DNA of 64,000 bases, taken from an uncultured Butyrivibrio sp. GTDB lineage: Bacteria > Bacillota > Clostridia > Lachnospirales > Lachnospiraceae. A program made the translations under genes and the position numbers. Positions 15,960 to 24,986 of the stretch are shown here, one piece after another (positions within the stretch are counted from its first letter, which is position 1; every line of letters starts with the position of its first letter). Under the pieces are notes generated by a model. It ran no database searches. It was not told where the DNA came from and saw nothing but the letters and a program-made list of their open reading frames with translations. The stretch lies in the NCBI RefSeq assembly GCF_947169445.1, contig NZ_CAMVPU010000008.1, forward strand, positions 1 to 64,000. Reading direction: 5' to 3'.

Positions 15960-17003
15960 ATGAGTGAGATTACAGAATTATCATTGGCACTAACTGCGGA
16001 GGATGAAAGAAACATTTTTGGAGGCAACGACAGTTATATCCGTAAAATCGAGAAGAGCCTTCATGTTGAGATCATTGACAGAAATGGAGAACTTCACATT
16101 ATCGGAGATAAGGATGGAGCCATAAAGGCTTCCGGTATTATTCGCGAACTCGTTCAGCTATCAAGACGCGGCAACAATATTGAAGAGCAGAGTGTTGATT
16201 ATGCTATTTCTCTTAAAGAGGACAAGGTTAGAGAAAAAGAAAACCTAAACGAAAATGTTCTTGTTGATATAGACCGTGATGTTATTTGTCATACCATTTC
16301 CGGTAAACCAATTAAGCCAAAGACATTGGGACAAAAGAGATATATCGACGCAATTCGTAACAAGATGATCGTGTTTGGTCTTGGACCGGCTGGTACCGGT
16401 AAGACTTATCTTGCCATGGCAATGGCAATTACTGCCTTTCAGAGAGAAGAAGTTAGTCGAATCATTTTGACGAGACCAGCTATAGAAGCAGGTGAGAAGC
16501 TTGGATTTTTGCCGGGAGACCTTCAGAGTAAGGTGGATCCATATTTAAGACCATTATATGATGCTCTTTATCAGATAATGGGAACCGAGAATTTTATCAA
16601 AAATATGGAAAAGGGACTTATTGAGGTGGCACCTCTTGCGTACATGCGAGGCAGGACTTTGGATAATGCATTTATCATTCTTGATGAAGCTCAGAATACC
16701 ACACCTGCTCAGATGAAGATGTTCCTTACGAGAATTGGCTTTGGTTCAAAAGTTATCATCACAGGTGATGCTACTCAAAAAGACCTTGCGCCGGATGTGA
16801 AATCCGGACTTGACGTTGCTTCTAATGTCCTTAAGGGGATTGATGATATTGCATTCTGCACACTGACAAGCAGTGATGTTGTTAGACATCCTCTTGTTCA
16901 GAAGATCGTTAAGGCATATGAAGACTATGAAAAAAAGGATTTAAACAGACAGAAGAAAAAATCTATTCAGAAACTGGAGAGACGCACAAGGGATGGAAAG
17001 TGA
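15960..17003 (+). CDS. phoH: PhoH-family ATPase
   Basis: A cytosolic P-loop ATPase of the PhoH/PhoL family; it is genetically linked to YbeY and RNA metabolism, and the exact substrate is unsettled. In the 347 residues, the N-terminal ~90 form a KH-like region, then Walker A GPAGTGKTYLAMA and Walker B AFIILDEAQNTTPAQMKMFLTRIG. The C-terminus is Lys/Arg-rich (RQKKKSIQKLERR). Its 3' end overlaps the next gene by 11 bases, and ybeY follows after that gene, the common Firmicutes order. Confidence 0.93.
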   Translation: MSEITELSLALTAEDERNIFGGNDSYIRKIEKSLHVEIIDRNGELHIIGDKDGAIKASGIIRELVQLSRRGNNIEEQSVDYAISLKEDKVREKENLNENVLVDIDRDVICHTISGKPIKPKTLGQKRYIDAIRNKMIVFGLGPAGTGKTYLAMAMAITAFQREEVSRIILTRPAIEAGEKLGFLPGDLQSKVDPYLRPLYDALYQIMGTENFIKNMEKGLIEVAPLAYMRGRTLDNAFIILDEAQNTTPAQMKMFLTRIGFGSKVIITGDATQKDLAPDVKSGLDVASNVLKGIDDIAFCTLTSSDVVRHPLVQKIVKAYEDYEKKDLNRQKKKSIQKLERRTRDGK

Positions 17004-18198
17004 GAGCGGGGCTAAGAAAATAAAGCTTTATTATGGGGGAATTTTTTTACTGACAGGTCTTGCAGTTTTAGCCTTTTCTTTCATATGTGGAAAGAGCTAT
17101 GAGGAAATTCTTCGAAATACTATTGTTTCCCTTATTATTTCGGGTACGGTTATTTTTATGCTACTTGATGCCTATGACAGGGAAGGCGGTTTTGCCTATG
17201 ATAATTCTATTCATAGGGAAAGGTTTGTGGCAGTATATGCAGTACTTGTGATTCTTTCCTGCCTTCTTTCGCTGGTTCCCAATCAGTTCTGGCCATATAT
17301 GGCTCTATTTGTTATTTTGGGACTTTTTTCCAACACAGAAATAGGACTGGTTTCCGGTATGGGCTTTGTTATCATATCTGTAATGCTTGAGGATAACGGA
17401 AACTACAGCGAACTGTTTATGTATGTTTTGGCCGGAATGGTAGCCCTTGCTCTTTTACGTGATTTAAAAGAAAATACGGCTATAGGATTTCCTGTTGCCA
17501 TATCACTTATGTTGCAGGCAGTGCTCATTGTGGCCTACAATGTTCTGTTTTTAAACAGATCTTTATCCATCAGCATTCTAATACTTCCTATCATGAACAT
17601 CATGCTGAATCTTGTTATACTTTTGATTTTCCTGAATATGTTCGGAGTATACGTGCTGAGGCGTACCAATGACAGGTATATGGAGATCAATGATACTGAG
17701 TATGCTCTTTTATCCAAATTAAAAGAGCAGAACAAGGATGAGTATTACAGAGCTATCCATACAGCCTATATAGCAGAGAGAATAGCGCTTGGACTTGGGC
17801 TTAATGACAGAGCGGTTAAGTGCTGCTCCTATTATCATCGTATTGCTGTAACTGACGGCAAGACTTCCTGGGATGAGGTTAAGCATATTTATTATGACAA
17901 TCATTTCCCGGATGAAGCGATAGCTTTTTTACATGAATATATTTCACCCACTGCCGGAAAGGTCAAGACGAAAGAGGCCCTGGCACTTAATCTGTCTGAG
18001 ACAGTTATTGCGTCAGTAATGTATCTTGTAAAAAAAGATAAGGACGTTAAGATTAATTACGATCAGCTTATTGATAAAATCCTTGAGAAAAAGGAAACTG
18101 ATGGTGAATTAAACGATTATGATGTTACTTTTAATGAGTTTTCTCAGATGAGAAAGATTTTGAAAAAGGAGAAACTATACTATGATTTTTTGCGTTGA
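16993..18198 (+). CDS. PgpH-like membrane protein with degenerate HD domain
   Basis: 401 residues in the slot between phoH and ybeY that in many Firmicutes holds pgpH, a 7TM-HD c-di-AMP phosphodiesterase of 700+ residues. Here the large extracellular 7TMR-HDED domain is missing: residues ~10-220 are about six to seven membrane helices with short loops, then a cytosolic domain. That domain starts like an HD phosphohydrolase (IHTAYIAERIALGLGLNDRAV, His256), but the metal dyad expected as YYHD reads YYHR (His282, Arg283). The rest of the domain is short and lacks a recognisable GENPHD-type motif. It probably cannot hydrolyse c-di-AMP but may still bind a ligand. Overlaps at both ends (11 bases with phoH, 17 with ybeY) show tight coupling. 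Confidence 0.75.
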   Translation: MESESGAKKIKLYYGGIFLLTGLAVLAFSFICGKSYEEILRNTIVSLIISGTVIFMLLDAYDREGGFAYDNSIHRERFVAVYAVLVILSCLLSLVPNQFWPYMALFVILGLFSNTEIGLVSGMGFVIISVMLEDNGNYSELFMYVLAGMVALALLRDLKENTAIGFPVAISLMLQAVLIVAYNVLFLNRSLSISILILPIMNIMLNLVILLIFLNMFGVYVLRRTNDRYMEINDTEYALLSKLKEQNKDEYYRAIHTAYIAERIALGLGLNDRAVKCCSYYHRIAVTDGKTSWDEVKHIYYDNHFPDEAIAFLHEYISPTAGKVKTKEALALNLSETVIASVMYLVKKDKDVKINYDQLIDKILEKKETDGELNDYDVTFNEFSQMRKILKKEKLYYDFLR

Positions 18199-18688
18199 AA
18201 ATGAGGTTGACGCAAGTTTTGACTTTGATATTGAAGAGCTGGCACAGACTGTTGCGCAGGCAGTTCTTACAGAGGAAAAATGTGATTATGAGGTAGAGAT
18301 CAATCTGATTATTACAGATGATGAGGGAATTCAGGAGATCAATAAGGAGTTCAGACAGATTGACAAGCCTACGGATGTTTTGTCTTTTCCCAATGTGAGC
18401 TATGATGAGCCCGGGGATTTCTCGGTTATAGAAGGAGAGCAGAAGATAGATCTTTTAAATCCGGATACCGGGAATATCAGCTTTGGGGATATTGTAATTA
18501 ATGAGAACAGGGTAAGGAGCCAGGCAGTCGACTACGGCCATTCCGAGAAAAGAGAATTTGCGTTTCTAGTGGCTCACAGCATGCTTCATTTGTGCGGATA
18601 TGATCACATGGAGGAAGATGAGGCCGCTGTTATGGAGAAAAAGCAAAATGATATTTTAAATAAGCTTGGAATCACAAGGGATAATTAA
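18182..18688 (+). CDS. ybeY: Endoribonuclease YbeY (rRNA maturation factor)
   Basis: Zinc-dependent RNase needed for 16S rRNA 3'-end processing and 70S quality control. The 168 residues carry the Zn motif HSMLHLCGYDH with His132, His136 and His142, and the upstream conserved FRQIDKPTDVLSFP segment. The start lies 17 bases inside the preceding gene. The phoH-(HD protein)-ybeY order supports the call. Confidence 0.96.
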   Translation: MIFCVENEVDASFDFDIEELAQTVAQAVLTEEKCDYEVEINLIITDDEGIQEINKEFRQIDKPTDVLSFPNVSYDEPGDFSVIEGEQKIDLLNPDTGNISFGDIVINENRVRSQAVDYGHSEKREFAFLVAHSMLHLCGYDHMEEDEAAVMEKKQNDILNKLGITRDN

Positions 18689-18746
18689 GTATTAGCTATT
18701 AGCAAATATTTGGGGATGATTATTTGTTTTTTGGCGGGAGAGTTGT

Positions 18747-20387
18747 ATGAAGACCTATACTGAGGAAAAAAGAATAAGACCGGATATACTTACTGCAGCA
18801 GTTTATTGGTCAATCGTCATAATGATGCTTTATAACGTGATTTCTGTGTGTATCTTTGGGGACATGGGGGCCGGCTTTTGCTCGGCTACTAATTCACTTT
18901 TCTTTTTGCTGTATGTTTCATTTGTTCAGGCACTGCAGAAGGCAGTATATATAATGGTAAGGCTAAGAGCCAGAAGATCTCAGTTTGTAAATGCTCAGAT
19001 CAATATGCAGCGTTCTATCAGGATATTTTCGCTGATTGGCGTTGTGCTTTCGATTTTAATTGGTTCTACAAGCTTTTATGTTGCCAAAAATCTTCTTGGT
19101 TCCGGTAAGGTGTATTTTCAGCTGATAATTATTGCTATTGGTCTTATATTCCTGTGTTCCCAGGGTGTAGTTCGAGGATATTTACAGGGACTTGGATATA
19201 CAAGGCCGATAGTTATTGCTGATATTATTATTGCGGCTTTTTCATTTGCATCCGGGGCAGTTATTTCCGCAATTATGTTTGGCTACGGCAAGAAGGTTAA
19301 TGAACTTTTTCATGGTAATGAATACAGCGCGATTTACGGTGCTTCCGGCATGATGATAGGTCTTTTGATCGGTTGCCTTGTTGGATTTTTGCAGATTTTG
19401 GTCAGCTTTTTCCTTAGGAAAAATGAGATTGGGCAGATAATAAAAGAGGGTGCACCAAGATACCTTGATAATAAAAACGATGTTATTACAGGTGTAAGGC
19501 CAATCATGTATCTGTATGCTTCTCCGGTTCTTATGTGTTTGGTTGATAATATTGCTTTTTATGTTGTCCAGATGAAAAATGGCAATTCAGATACAATGGT
19601 TATAAGTTATGGAGCATATGCGGGAAGAGTTATTTCTTTGGCTATATTGGTGGCTTTTCTGTGCTGTATTCCTTACATTAAATCCTGGAACCGCGTAATG
19701 GCCAGGGTTGAGAGAGATGAATTTGAAGGGGCAAGAGACAGACTAAAGAAGCTTATTCATTTTTCTCTTATGCTTTTGATACCTGTTTCAATTGGATTCT
19801 TTGTAGCTTCTGAGCCTTTACAGCTTGCTATATTTGGTAAGAGTAGCAGTGGAATTGATGGTATTTTTGCACTAGTAGCTGTATTTATCCCGCTTCTTGC
19901 AATTGCTATTTTTTCTTCATGGCTGCTTAATCATATGGGCAAAAATCTTTTGATCGTAGTTGTTCTTTCTTTATCATGGGCAGTACATGTTGTTGCTATG
20001 ATTGTTTTTATGGCTGCGCTAAAACAGCAGCTTTTGGGTGTGGCACTTGCTCAGATGTTAGCATTTTTGGTTTATGATGTTTTTTCTGTTTATCTTATTT
20101 TAAAAATGTTAAAACTTAGAGTGAATCTTTTGAGTAATGTTGGCATTCCTGCTGCCTGCGCTGCTATTTCAGGCCTTATCTTTTTTGCAGAGATAAGGAT
20201 TCTTTCCGGTGTGATTGGAGAGATACTTACACTTTTAATTGGTGTAGTTATTTATACTGTAGTTTATGTTGTTATCATGATTGCTCTTAAAGGAGTGAAA
20301 ACTGAAGAACTGGAGAGAATTCCTCTTGGAAAGTTTCTTCTTACATTTTCTTCCAAGGTGCAGCATGATAAGTTTTATGAGGAATAA
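18747..20387 (+). CDS. MurJ/SpoVB-like polysaccharide flippase (MOP superfamily)
   Basis: 546 residues with about 14 hydrophobic helices, matching MurJ/RfbX-type flippases that move lipid-linked saccharides across the membrane. The N-terminal hydrophilic start is followed by ILTAAVYWSIVIMMLYNVISV. Charged residues inside the helix bundle and the long loops around 225-250 (RKNEIGQIIKEGAPRYLDNKND) fit the family. Whether it flips lipid II or a surface polysaccharide cannot be decided here; no glycosyltransferase cluster is adjacent. It ends 2 bases before the next gene, whose ribosome site lies in this gene's 3' end. Confidence 0.75.
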   Translation: MKTYTEEKRIRPDILTAAVYWSIVIMMLYNVISVCIFGDMGAGFCSATNSLFFLLYVSFVQALQKAVYIMVRLRARRSQFVNAQINMQRSIRIFSLIGVVLSILIGSTSFYVAKNLLGSGKVYFQLIIIAIGLIFLCSQGVVRGYLQGLGYTRPIVIADIIIAAFSFASGAVISAIMFGYGKKVNELFHGNEYSAIYGASGMMIGLLIGCLVGFLQILVSFFLRKNEIGQIIKEGAPRYLDNKNDVITGVRPIMYLYASPVLMCLVDNIAFYVVQMKNGNSDTMVISYGAYAGRVISLAILVAFLCCIPYIKSWNRVMARVERDEFEGARDRLKKLIHFSLMLLIPVSIGFFVASEPLQLAIFGKSSSGIDGIFALVAVFIPLLAIAIFSSWLLNHMGKNLLIVVVLSLSWAVHVVAMIVFMAALKQQLLGVALAQMLAFLVYDVFSVYLILKMLKLRVNLLSNVGIPAACAAISGLIFFAEIRILSGVIGEILTLLIGVVIYTVVYVVIMIALKGVKTEELERIPLGKFLLTFSSKVQHDKFYEE

Positions 20388-20389
20388 TT

Positions 20390-21619
20390 TTGAGTAAGAA
20401 GATTATTGTTGCCGGTGGCGGTGCTGCCGGCATGTGTGCTGCGATTTATGCTGCCCGTAACGGCGGTGATGTAACAATACTTGAAAAGAATGATAAGCTC
20501 GGTAAAAAACTGTCCATGACCGGCAATGGGCGGTGTAATCTATCTAATCTGAACATGTCTGAGAAAATGTATAACCAGTCTGCCGAAAAGAGAATGAAGG
20601 AGTGGTTATCTGTTTACGGCGTTCTTGATGTCATTAATTTTTTTAAATCCCTTGGTATAGTTGTTAAAAGTGAAGATGGTTATCTTTATCCGGCTTCAGG
20701 GCAGGCAAGTACTGTTGTTACAGCCTTTGGAAATGAATTAAAAAGACTTGGAGTTAAAGTTATCTTTGGTGAACAGGTTAAGTCGGTCCTGGTAACTTCT
20801 GGAGAAGAAGAAAAATATATAGTCAAAACAAATAATAATTCCTATGAAGCAGACAAGGTTATTATGGCTACCGGAGCTCTTGCAGGTGCAAAGAGTACCA
20901 TGTCTACAGGTGATGGGTACTATATATGTAAGCAGCTTGGGATGACTATTAAAGATACACATCCTGCTCTTGTGGGATTTATGTGTGAAGAGGGAGAAAT
21001 ACTTCCAAAGGCCGGCGTAAGGTGTGCTGCGGAGATATCTTTTTTACTTGGTTCAGAGGTAATTGCGAAGGAGTATGGAGAACTTCAGCTTACCAAGGAT
21101 GGTATTTCTGGAATACCTGTAATGCAGGCTAGCAGTAAGGTTATACGTTTGGTTGATGAAAAGAAGCCTGTTTATGCGCTGATAAATTTTTTCCCTGATT
21201 ATGATGACGGGGATTTCAATGCGCTGGTAAAAGAAATGCTTCGTCTTAGAGATGATAGAAGTTTAATGGAATTTCTTAATGGAATCCATAACAGTAATGT
21301 AAATGATATGATCATCAGTAAAATGAAGCTTGGATACGCAATGAAGATGAAGAATATTTCTGAGAGTATGGTTTATAGTATTTTTGATAATTACAGGAAT
21401 TACAAGCTTAGGATTTCCGGAAGTTATGGGTTTGCTGCTGCGCAGGTTACAAGTGGTGGTGTAAGTCTTGGGGATATCAGGGATGATATGACAGCAAATG
21501 GTCATAGTGGTTTTTTTGTTGTAGGTGAGCTTTTGGATGTTGACGGAAGGTGCGGTGGATACAATCTGCAGTGGGCTTTCACGAGTGGCAGCATCGCGGG
21601 AACTGTGGCATCTTTATGA
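20390..21619 (+). CDS. BaiN/HI0933-family NAD(P)/FAD-dependent oxidoreductase
   Basis: 409-residue flavoprotein. The N-terminal dinucleotide site is IIVAGGGAAGMCAAIYAARNGG, followed by the family signature GKKLSMTGNGRCNLSN. The C-terminal FAD contact is GGYNLQWAFTSGSIAGT. A TTG start at 20390 is used, with GAGGA 6 nt upstream inside the previous gene. The substrate is unknown; one family member (BaiN) acts on bile-acid intermediates, but most members are uncharacterised, and no bai genes are nearby. The stop lies just upstream of the next flavoprotein gene, so they are probably co-translated. Confidence 0.85.
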   Translation: MSKKIIVAGGGAAGMCAAIYAARNGGDVTILEKNDKLGKKLSMTGNGRCNLSNLNMSEKMYNQSAEKRMKEWLSVYGVLDVINFFKSLGIVVKSEDGYLYPASGQASTVVTAFGNELKRLGVKVIFGEQVKSVLVTSGEEEKYIVKTNNNSYEADKVIMATGALAGAKSTMSTGDGYYICKQLGMTIKDTHPALVGFMCEEGEILPKAGVRCAAEISFLLGSEVIAKEYGELQLTKDGISGIPVMQASSKVIRLVDEKKPVYALINFFPDYDDGDFNALVKEMLRLRDDRSLMEFLNGIHNSNVNDMIISKMKLGYAMKMKNISESMVYSIFDNYRNYKLRISGSYGFAAAQVTSGGVSLGDIRDDMTANGHSGFFVVGELLDVDGRCGGYNLQWAFTSGSIAGTVASL

Positions 21620-21632
21620 GGAAATTGCTTTT

Positions 21633-23423
21633 ATGATTAGAATAAATCAGATAAAAATAGAACATGATGGTAAAGAGCATAGTGCTGAGGAATTGAGACA
21701 GATATTAGAGAAGAAGGCTTGTAAGATACTCAGAATTAGTGGTGAAAGTATTAAAAAGCTTGAAATAATCAGGCATTCAATTGATGCAAGGAAGAAGCCT
21801 CAGATTTTTCATATATACATGGTAGATGTATGTTTGCATGGAATGGATGAAGGTAAAGTAGTTAAGAAATGCAAAGATAGAAATGTGATTATTGAGTCTA
21901 AGCATGAATATGTTTTTAGAGAGCAGGTAGAAGCTCGAAGAAAGGCAATAGAAGAATCAACAGAGGATATGCAGCGCAGGCGTATAATTGGGCTGTCTGA
22001 TGTGAGTGAAAAGAAAATTGTAATCGTAGGTGCGGGGCCGGCAGGTCTTTTCTGCGGTTATATGCTTGCTATGAATGGATATAAGCCACTTATTCTTGAA
22101 AGAGGGGCAGATGTAGATAGCAGGACGAAAAAGGTTGAGGAGTTCTGGAAGAGTGGAGTACTTGATACTTCAACAAATGTTCAATTTGGTGAGGGTGGTG
22201 CAGGAACCTTTTCTGATGGCAAGCTTAATACCATGGTAAAGGACAAGGATGGAAGAGGAAGAGAAGCTCTTAGGATCTTTGTTTCAAATGGTGCTAATGA
22301 AGATATTATGTATGAGGCTAAACCGCATATTGGAACTGATATTCTCAGAAACGTTGTTAAGAATATGAGGGAGAAGATCATTTCTCTCGGCGGCGAGGTG
22401 AGATTTAATTGTCAGGTGACGGATATTCTTCTTAATGAGGATGGAAGCGTGAAAGGAGTAAGGTGTAGTAGCGATGAAGCTGAGATTTTGTGTAATACTA
22501 TGGTCCTTGCTATTGGTCATAGCGCGAGAGATACCTTTTATATGTTGAAGGATAGAAAAATTGATATGGCGCCCAAGCCTTTTGCGGTTGGTTTCAGGGT
22601 AGAACATCCTCAGGGACTTATCAATTTTTCTCAGTATGGTCAGGAAAAGCCGGAAGGGCTCCCGCCTGCGCCTTATAAGCTTACAGCTACAACGGAATCA
22701 GGAAGAGGAGTTTATTCATTTTGCATGTGTCCTGGTGGATTCGTTGTCAATGCTTCCTCTGAAAAGGGTATGCTTGCAGTAAATGGAATGAGCTATAGCA
22801 AAAGAGATGGAAAAAATGCTAATTCAGCGATTATCATTACTGTTGATCCTAAGGATTTTGGTGGAGAGGATGTTCTTTCCGGAGTTGAATTCCAAAGACG
22901 CCTTGAGAAAAAAGCATTTGAACTCGGACAGGGGAAGATTCCTGTAGAGTTTTATGGGGATTTTAAAGAGTCTGTAGTAAATGCTTCAAGTTTGGGTTTT
23001 GATGATAATGAAGCCAAGAAGGCAGATGTTCTTAAAACATCAGACAAAATAATGGATGGTTCATTAGATAAAATATCAGCCTTCAAAATGGTGGATTCCA
23101 AGGAAAATACTCCTAATATGTGCGGAGAATATGTTTTTGCCAATGTACATGAAATACTTCCGGATGATCTAAATGAAGCATTTGTTGAGGGAATGGAAAA
23201 ATTTGGCAGGACCATAAAGGGCTATAACAGTGATGGTGCTCTGGTTTCAGGTGTGGAATCAAGGACTTCGTCCCCGGTTCGCATTAACAGGGACGAGAAT
23301 TGTCAGTCCGTTAATGTAAAGGGATTATATCCATGCGGAGAAGGTGCCGGATATGCAGGTGGAATCATGTCTGCTGCCATGGATGGCATGAAGGTGGCTG
23401 AGTTTATCGCTGCTAATATATAA
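21633..23423 (+). CDS. FAD-dependent dehydrogenase of the COG2509 type
   Basis: 596 residues with an N-terminal ~110-residue alpha/beta domain (INQIKIEHDGKEH...DARKKPQIFHIYMVDV), then an FAD domain with KIVIVGAGPAGLFCGYMLAMNGYKP and the family motif NVQFGEGGAGTFSDGKLNT. The C-terminus has LYPCGEGAGYAGGIMSAAMDGMKVAEFIA. The reading frame is open back to 21525 inside the previous gene, but the start at 21633 gives the domain-typical MIRINQIKI and is preceded by GAGGA. The physiological role of this widely conserved clostridial flavoprotein is not known. Confidence 0.85.
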   Translation: MIRINQIKIEHDGKEHSAEELRQILEKKACKILRISGESIKKLEIIRHSIDARKKPQIFHIYMVDVCLHGMDEGKVVKKCKDRNVIIESKHEYVFREQVEARRKAIEESTEDMQRRRIIGLSDVSEKKIVIVGAGPAGLFCGYMLAMNGYKPLILERGADVDSRTKKVEEFWKSGVLDTSTNVQFGEGGAGTFSDGKLNTMVKDKDGRGREALRIFVSNGANEDIMYEAKPHIGTDILRNVVKNMREKIISLGGEVRFNCQVTDILLNEDGSVKGVRCSSDEAEILCNTMVLAIGHSARDTFYMLKDRKIDMAPKPFAVGFRVEHPQGLINFSQYGQEKPEGLPPAPYKLTATTESGRGVYSFCMCPGGFVVNASSEKGMLAVNGMSYSKRDGKNANSAIIITVDPKDFGGEDVLSGVEFQRRLEKKAFELGQGKIPVEFYGDFKESVVNASSLGFDDNEAKKADVLKTSDKIMDGSLDKISAFKMVDSKENTPNMCGEYVFANVHEILPDDLNEAFVEGMEKFGRTIKGYNSDGALVSGVESRTSSPVRINRDENCQSVNVKGLYPCGEGAGYAGGIMSAAMDGMKVAEFIAANI

Positions 23424-23439
23424 TAGTGCAGGTCTATGT

Positions 23440-24783
23440 ATGAATTATAGTGTGAATATCAATGGAATAGATGTTAATGCCAAATATAGTGATAATTCAA
23501 TAGAACATGTTCTTCTTCCAATATTAAAGAGGGCATCCAGTCTTTGTAAAGAGCTGAACAGGAGAATCATTGTTTATGTAGCAGCTCCTCCAGGAGCAGG
23601 AAAGAGCACACTTTGCAGTTTCTTACAGAAATTATCGGAAGATAATAAAGATGTTGAAGAAGTGCAGGCCATTGGAATGGACGGTTTTCACAGAAGGCAG
23701 GAATTCCTTGAAAGCCATTTTACCCATCGTGATGGAAAAAAAATCAAAATGGTTGAAATCAAAGGCGCTCCGGAGACCTTTGATCTTGATAAACTAGCAG
23801 GGAAGATTGACGAGTTAAAGGAAAACAATATAGTAAAATGGCCTGTTTATGACAGACTTTTACATAATCCTGTGGAAGATGCAGTCATAGTTGACAGGCA
23901 GATAGTTTTTCTTGAAGGAAATTATCTTTTACTTAAGGAAGACGGATGGAAGGAGCTAAGTAAGAAGGCTGATCTGACCATTTTTATAAGTGCTGATGCC
24001 AATATGCTAAGAAATCGCCTTATAGACAGGAAGATTAAAAGCGGTAATTCACAAAAGAAAGCGGAAGCGTTTGTGGATTACAGCGATATGGTAAATGTAG
24101 ATATTTGTCTTAATTCTTCAAGCAAGGCTGATATTGTACTTAATCTGGGCGTTGATGGCGAATATCGTTTTGATAAGTCCACTATTCGAAAAATGATCCT
24201 TGCAAAGAGAGATGAGCTTTCGGTTTCTGAGAGAATTCATTATAGCAGGAGGATTTTTGATAAGGTCATTAATACATCAATGTATGAAAAGGCTGATAAT
24301 ATCTTGATTTATGCTTCTATGGGAAGTGAAGTTATTACGGATGACATTATAAATCACGCACTTTCTAATGGGAAAAATGTCTTTTGTCCCAAATGCACTG
24401 ATACCAAAAATGGGATAATGGAATTTGTGAAAATTACAAGTCTTTCTGATCTAAATAAGGGGTATTATGGTATTAGAGAGCCGCTTTTATCAGATGATTC
24501 CGTGCTGTATGGGGCATCAGTTTTGGCTAATGATACTAATCAGAAAACGGAAATTACAACATGTTCTGAGAATGCTAAGTCTGCACTTATGATCATGCCT
24601 TTAGTCGCTTTTGATGCTGATAACAACAGGATTGGCTATAGCGGTGGCTATTATGACAGGTATTTATGCAGGGTTCCGAATATTCCAAGGATTGGAATTG
24701 CCTTTGAAGTACAAAGATTTGCAGATGCTATCCCTGTGGAGACGCATGATGTTAAGGCTGAGCATATTATCACGGAATGTTAA
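23440..24783 (+). CDS. Fusion of a YggC/PanK-like P-loop kinase and 5-formyl-THF cyclo-ligase
   Basis: 447 residues, one uninterrupted frame with two enzymes. Residues 1-~240 are a nucleoside/sugar-kinase-like domain: Walker A APPGAGKSTL (Lys55), the AIGMDGFHRRQEFL segment and KGAPETFD, as in E. coli YggC/FrcK and PanK relatives. Residues ~246-447 are a complete 5-formyltetrahydrofolate cyclo-ligase (MthfS): STIRKMILAKRDEL at the start, the folate/ATP motif IGYSGGYYDRY (398-408), and the usual C-terminal HDVKAEHIITE. The cyclo-ligase half returns 5-formyl-THF to methenyl-THF, complementing fhs and folD. The kinase substrate is unknown. Both halves keep their key residues, so this looks like a working fusion rather than a sequencing artefact. 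Symbol left blank because no name covers the fusion. Confidence 0.88.
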   Translation: MNYSVNINGIDVNAKYSDNSIEHVLLPILKRASSLCKELNRRIIVYVAAPPGAGKSTLCSFLQKLSEDNKDVEEVQAIGMDGFHRRQEFLESHFTHRDGKKIKMVEIKGAPETFDLDKLAGKIDELKENNIVKWPVYDRLLHNPVEDAVIVDRQIVFLEGNYLLLKEDGWKELSKKADLTIFISADANMLRNRLIDRKIKSGNSQKKAEAFVDYSDMVNVDICLNSSSKADIVLNLGVDGEYRFDKSTIRKMILAKRDELSVSERIHYSRRIFDKVINTSMYEKADNILIYASMGSEVITDDIINHALSNGKNVFCPKCTDTKNGIMEFVKITSLSDLNKGYYGIREPLLSDDSVLYGASVLANDTNQKTEITTCSENAKSALMIMPLVAFDADNNRIGYSGGYYDRYLCRVPNIPRIGIAFEVQRFADAIPVETHDVKAEHIITEC

Positions 24784-24826
24784 TTGGGATTATCTTTTTA
24801 GTTTTTTGTATTATTGAAAATTGTAA

Positions 24827-24846
24827 TTTGAAATTCGAATTTCAAA
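24827..24846. promoter_or_regulatory. Perfect 20-bp palindrome upstream of the sugar ABC operon
   Basis: TTTGAAATTCGAATTTCAAA is its own reverse complement; imperfect outer arms (TTGTAA and TTACAA) extend it. It lies about 50 bases before the -10 at 24898, a position suited to an activator or repressor dimer. It is too AT-rich to act as a usual terminator for the upstream gene. Confidence 0.55.
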
Positions 24847-24897
24847 AATTACAAAAACAATTTTGAATATTTCATTTTTTTAATACTCTTGCTTTCC

Positions 24898-24903
24898 TAT
24901 AAT
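24898..24903 (+). promoter_or_regulatory. -10 element of the sugar ABC operon, weak -35
   Basis: A perfect TATAAT lies 84 bases before the binding-protein start, but no -35 hexamer resembling TTGACA is found at 16-18 nt. This suggests an activator-dependent promoter; the AraC-type regulator at 30252-31823 is the natural candidate. Confidence 0.55.
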
Positions 24904-24986
24904 GAGTACTGTAATCAAACGGTAAGTTTCCGCGTGAAGCTTGTCGTTTATCTTAACTCATTTAGAGAAGGGAAGGGTATTTTATT

